The position numbers were made by a program, and so were the translations under genes. Shown in pieces: positions 61,652 through 64,000 of a stretch of DNA of 64,000 bases. A model generated the notes under the pieces. The model did not search any database. It was not told the origin of the DNA and worked only from the letters and a program-made list of their open reading frames with translations. Positions within the stretch are counted from its first letter, which is position 1. Every line of letters starts with the position of its first letter. Origin of the DNA: Naumannella cuiyingiana (GTDB taxonomy: Bacteria > Actinomycetota > Actinomycetes > Propionibacteriales > Propionibacteriaceae); assembly GCF_013408305.1 (NCBI RefSeq), contig NZ_JACBZS010000001.1:2976001-3040000 (forward strand), read 5' to 3'.

Positions 61652-62647
61652 TCAGTCGAGCTGTCGACGCCAGAACGGGTCGTCTGCCCAGTCGTCGGGG
61701 ATGCCCATGCCACGCAGGTTCATCGCGGGGCGGGAGTCGACCAGTTCGTGAAGTCGCCGCGCCCAGCCGCTGCGCGGGGAGATCGTTTCCAGGACCGTCT
61801 GCAGGGAGACGAGGACGGGGTAGAGCCGCTTCCTCGATCTCTCGGGCAGCGCTTCGGTTCCTTCGAGCCAGGACACGATGGGCGAGTTCGGGATCGCCGG
61901 GTAGACGCCGAGGCCGACGTTCCACAGTCGGCCGTGGTGGGCGCAGACGTTGCGAACGCGGACGTAGGTCTGCATCCAAGACTCGAGCACGGGCGCTGTC
62001 AGGCCGATGCTCCGGGCGACGGCGGTCCGATCAGAGCGGCGCTTCAGATTCCGGTACCCGCTAGTGAGCTGTCCGACGGTGAGGGTCTCGACCATGAGCC
62101 AGGACGGCGGCAGCTCGGGTGAGCCGTAGGTGGTGAGGTAGTGCTCGAGCGCCGAGCGGTGGACCAGCGAGTCCTCCCCGGCGTCCGGGGTGCCGCGGAG
62201 CCGCTCGTCGCAGGTGTCCCTGACGATCTTCAGAAGTCCCGCATGCTTGCCGCGGTCGCGGAAGTGTGAGGCGTCCATGTACCAGTGCGGGTCGTCGTAG
62301 ACCGTCGACATGTGATCGGTCAGCGCCGCGCGCACGGCGACCTCGACGCGCTCGAGGGCGTCGATGACCACCGAGCGCAGCGCCCGGTCGAAAACGTAGA
62401 GGTCGAGCACGTCGTCGAACGACGTCCCATCTCGCAGGCGATGCTCCGGTCCGGCCGTCTGAAACGGGATCGTGTAGGGGGAGAGGCGGTAGTATCCGAT
62501 GTGGCGCAGGTGCCGCAGCGCCCGGTCCCGGTTGACGATGACCAGTCCGCGGTCGGCGAGGCGGTCGACGAGATCTTCCAGCTCCATTGGCGGCTTGTCG
62601 TAGCTCAGCGTTCCGCGCGGGCGGGGCGCGCGGCGCGGCTGCGGCAT
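61652..62647 (-). CDS. Abi_2-family (AbiD/AbiF-like) abortive infection protein
   Basis: 331-aa all-helical protein of the Abi_2 family (phage abortive infection, HEPN clan). GTLSYDKPPMELEDLVDRLA at the N-terminus and HIGYYRLSPYTIPFQ are typical. The HEPN RNase motif RxxxxH is Arg232-Asn-Val-Cys-Ala-His237 (VRNVCAHHGRLWN). ATG 62647 follows GAGGAGGGAGC. It is a single gene with no visible antitoxin, next to mutM. Anti-phage action is inferred from the family. Confidence 0.85.
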   Translation of the reverse strand: MPQPRRAPRPRGTLSYDKPPMELEDLVDRLADRGLVIVNRDRALRHLRHIGYYRLSPYTIPFQTAGPEHRLRDGTSFDDVLDLYVFDRALRSVVIDALERVEVAVRAALTDHMSTVYDDPHWYMDASHFRDRGKHAGLLKIVRDTCDERLRGTPDAGEDSLVHRSALEHYLTTYGSPELPPSWLMVETLTVGQLTSGYRNLKRRSDRTAVARSIGLTAPVLESWMQTYVRVRNVCAHHGRLWNVGLGVYPAIPNSPIVSWLEGTEALPERSRKRLYPVLVSLQTVLETISPRSGWARRLHELVDSRPAMNLRGMGIPDDWADDPFWRRQLD

Positions 62648-62823
62648 CGACGCTCCCTCCTCTATGCGGGCAGAGAAAATCCCCCAAGTGCGCATCGTGG
62701 AGAGGCGTGGGGGATGTAGTGCCCTCAGGCTACCACGGACGGGTCGAGGCGTCGACCGTGCGCGTCTGTCGGCCGACGAGCACCACCACCTTGCGGCCCG
62801 GTGCGTAGCCGGAGTCGTGAGGT

Positions 62824-63342
62824 TCAAGAAGTCGTCGCGGGTGCGCGCCGCTCGATGAGCACGGTGTCCCGCCACTGGCCGGCGAGCGGCCCGCACGGCA
62901 TCAGCCCGATCCGCTCGCGGCGTCCGACGACCCTGAATCCGGCGCTCTGGTGGAGTTTCAGGCTGGCGGCGTTCTCGGGGAAGATCGAAGACTGGACCGT
63001 CCAGACGCCTGATCGGTCGGCGACGGCGAGGAGGTCTCCGAGCAGCTGCGATCCGACGCCGCGCCCGGCCGCGTGAGGGGCGACGTAGACCGAGTGCTCG
63101 ACGACGCCCCGGTAGACGGGGCGGGCCGAGACGGGTCCGGCGGCGGCCCAGCCGAGCACGCGGTCATCACCGTCGACGGCGACGAGCATGAGGTCGGGAC
63201 GCTTGCCGGACGCGAACGCGTGCCAGTCCGGCGGGGGCTCGGCTTCGAAGGTGGCGTGGCCGGTGGCGATGCCTGCGCGGTAGATGGCCTCGACGGCGGG
63301 CCAGTCGGCCGGCGTCATGGGCCTGGTCGCCAGCGGCTCCAT
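62824..63342 (-). CDS. ArsN-like GNAT acetyltransferase
   Basis: 172-aa acetyltransferase of the phosphinothricin/arsinothricin type. Features: AIYRAGIATGHATFEAEPPP, WAAAGPVSARPVYRGVVEHS, YVAPHAAGRGVGSQLLGDLL and KLHQSAGFRVVGRRERIGLM. Its ATG overlaps the arsR stop, so the two are co-transcribed. The arsenic link rests on that operon; acetylation of phosphinothricin or a similar compound is also possible. Confidence 0.8.
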   Translation of the reverse strand: MEPLATRPMTPADWPAVEAIYRAGIATGHATFEAEPPPDWHAFASGKRPDLMLVAVDGDDRVLGWAAAGPVSARPVYRGVVEHSVYVAPHAAGRGVGSQLLGDLLAVADRSGVWTVQSSIFPENAASLKLHQSAGFRVVGRRERIGLMPCGPLAGQWRDTVLIERRAPATTS

Positions 63343-63686
63343 CAGGCGTTGAGCGCCTTGGCTGCGGCGGCGAGGGTGTCGATGGTGGGGCGGTAGTAGG
63401 CCCAGCGGCCGCGCTGCTCGCGGGCGACGAGCCCGGCCTCGACGAGCAGCTTCATGTGGTGGGAGACGGTGGGCTGGGAGAGCCCGACGGGCTCGGTGAG
63501 GTCGCAGACGCACATCTCGCCGTCGCTGCTGCCGGCGATGAGGGACATGAGCTTGACCCGGGTGGGGTCGCCGAGGGCCTTGAACACCTTCGCGAGGTCG
63601 TGGGCGAGGCCGTCGTCGATCGTCTCGCCGAGGACGCAGCAGGGCGCGACGTCGGCCGTGGCCTCGGTGGCGGGAGGAGTGCTCAT
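63342..63686 (-). CDS. arsR: ArsR-family metalloid-responsive repressor
   Basis: 114-aa winged-helix repressor. HTH segment VGLSQPTVSHHMKLLVEAGL; cysteines Cys16-Cys17 near the N-terminus and CVC at 59-61 (GEMCVCDLTE) resemble the N-terminal pair plus helix cysteine used for As(III) in corynebacterial ArsR. ATG 63686 leaves the 36-bp palindrome outside the gene; GTG 63704 would run into it. Divergent from the flavoprotein gene. Confidence 0.9.
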   Translation of the reverse strand: MSTPPATEATADVAPCCVLGETIDDGLAHDLAKVFKALGDPTRVKLMSLIAGSSDGEMCVCDLTEPVGLSQPTVSHHMKLLVEAGLVAREQRGRWAYYRPTIDTLAAAAKALNA

Positions 63687-63696
63687 GCCTCCATTC

Positions 63697-63732
63697 TGCC
63701 TCACGTATTGACATCTGTCGATACGTGAGGCA
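63697..63732. promoter_or_regulatory. 36-bp near-perfect palindrome, ArsR operator
   Basis: TGCCTCACGTAT (63697-63708) and ATACGTGAGGCA (63721-63732) are perfect 12-bp arms; the 12-nt centre contains a further GACA/TGTC pair. A half-site CAATACGTG recurs at 63756-63764. It lies between divergent arsR and the flavoprotein gene. Confidence 0.75.
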
Positions 63733-63772
63733 GGCTCGACACATCGAAGAACGTCAATACGTGGAGGTTGCA

Positions 63773-64000
63773 GTGAATCCCGTCATCGTCATCGGAGCCG
63801 GCCCGCAGGGTCTGGCCGCCGCCGCCCACCTGCTCGAGCGCGGGCTGGAGCCGCTGGTCCTGGAATCGGGCGACACCCCGGCGTCGGCTGTCACGGAGTG
63901 GGGCCATGTGCGCCTGTTCTCGCCGTGGTCGGAGCTCACCGATCCCGCGGCCCGCCGCCTGCTCGAGCCCTCCGGCTGGAGCACGCCTGACAAGGACTAC
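63773..64000 (+). CDS. FAD/NAD(P)-dependent oxidoreductase, arsenic-cassette type (3' truncated)
   Basis: The visible 76 codons begin with a dinucleotide-binding fold, VIVIGAGPQGLAAAAHLLER, followed by LVLESGDTPASAVTEWGHVR and LFSPWSELTDPAARRLLEPS, the pattern of ArsO-like flavoproteins often found in actinobacterial ars operons. GTG 63773 follows GGAGG. The gene runs off the window end. The role in arsenic handling is inferred from context. Confidence 0.8.
   Translation, partial: MNPVIVIGAGPQGLAAAAHLLERGLEPLVLESGDTPASAVTEWGHVRLFSPWSELTDPAARRLLEPSGWSTPDKDY

Overview
The window is a 64 kb piece of a high-GC (roughly 70% by eye) actinobacterial chromosome. Gene order, GTG/TTG starts, frequent ATGA/GTGA stop-start overlaps and purine-rich ribosome binding sites fit Actinomycetia. 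The core gene order matches the conserved rpsB-tsf-pyrH-frr-cdsA-rlmN / dxr-rip-ispG / rimP-nusA-ylxR-infB-rbfA-truB-ribF / rpsO-pnp-pepR-dapB / recG-rsmD-coaD / yceD-rpmF-rnc-mutM blocks known from mycobacteria and relatives. A Propionibacteriales-like host is a guess that the sequence alone cannot settle. No rRNA, tRNA, insertion sequence, prophage or CRISPR array was found.

Layout. 1-5,824: metabolic and envelope genes (GntP permease cut by the window edge, LysE exporter, peptide deformylase, beta-propeller lactonase, XerC, a double M23 peptidase). 6,146-11,496: translation and lipid operons (rpsB-tsf, pyrH-frr-cdsA-rlmN). 11,515-16,769: AEC transporter, LOG-family protein, secreted subtilase, ammonium transporter. 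16,930-21,565: MEP pathway and regulated proteolysis (dxr-rip-ispG-GNAT). 21,566-34,190: a mixed stretch with a repeat array, AI-2E and DUF1345 membrane proteins, proS, a TetR/MFS pair, membrane peptidases, TSUP and CGNR proteins, a secreted M1 aminopeptidase and a Tat-exported ferritin-like protein. 34,285-41,777: the nusA-infB operon region through ribF. 41,795-44,604: AzlCD with an XRE-cupin regulator, an MBL protein and a heptad-repeat protein. 44,843-52,997: RNA turnover (rpsO, pnp, rnj) with pepR, dapB and a DUF2993 protein. 53,050-61,582: rpmB, a glutamate-type symporter, recG-rsmD-coaD, yceD-rpmF-rnc-mutM. 61,652-64,000: an accessory patch with an Abi_2/HEPN-type protein and the edge of an arsenic-type cassette (ArsR, ArsN-like acetyltransferase, flavoprotein).

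How it fits together. Most of the window is housekeeping: translation factors and ribosomal proteins, RNA decay (PNPase, RNase J, RNase III), isoprenoid precursor synthesis, phospholipid CDP-activation, and cofactor synthesis (ribF, coaD). Local regulators sit next to their probable targets: TetR beside an MFS exporter, XRE-cupin beside AzlCD, ArsR beside arsenic genes. Several of these junctions carry inverted repeats that look like operators.

The most notable non-coding signals are: a chain of three mini-ORFs joined by ATGA overlaps just upstream of infB; a pnp leader containing one segment able to pair with either of two identical flanking segments; a 132-bp composite repeat array that runs into the 3' end of the AI-2E gene; a 19-nt tandem array with a 120-nt higher-order period before rbfA; and strong over-representation of GGTACGCC/GGCGTACC across the whole window.
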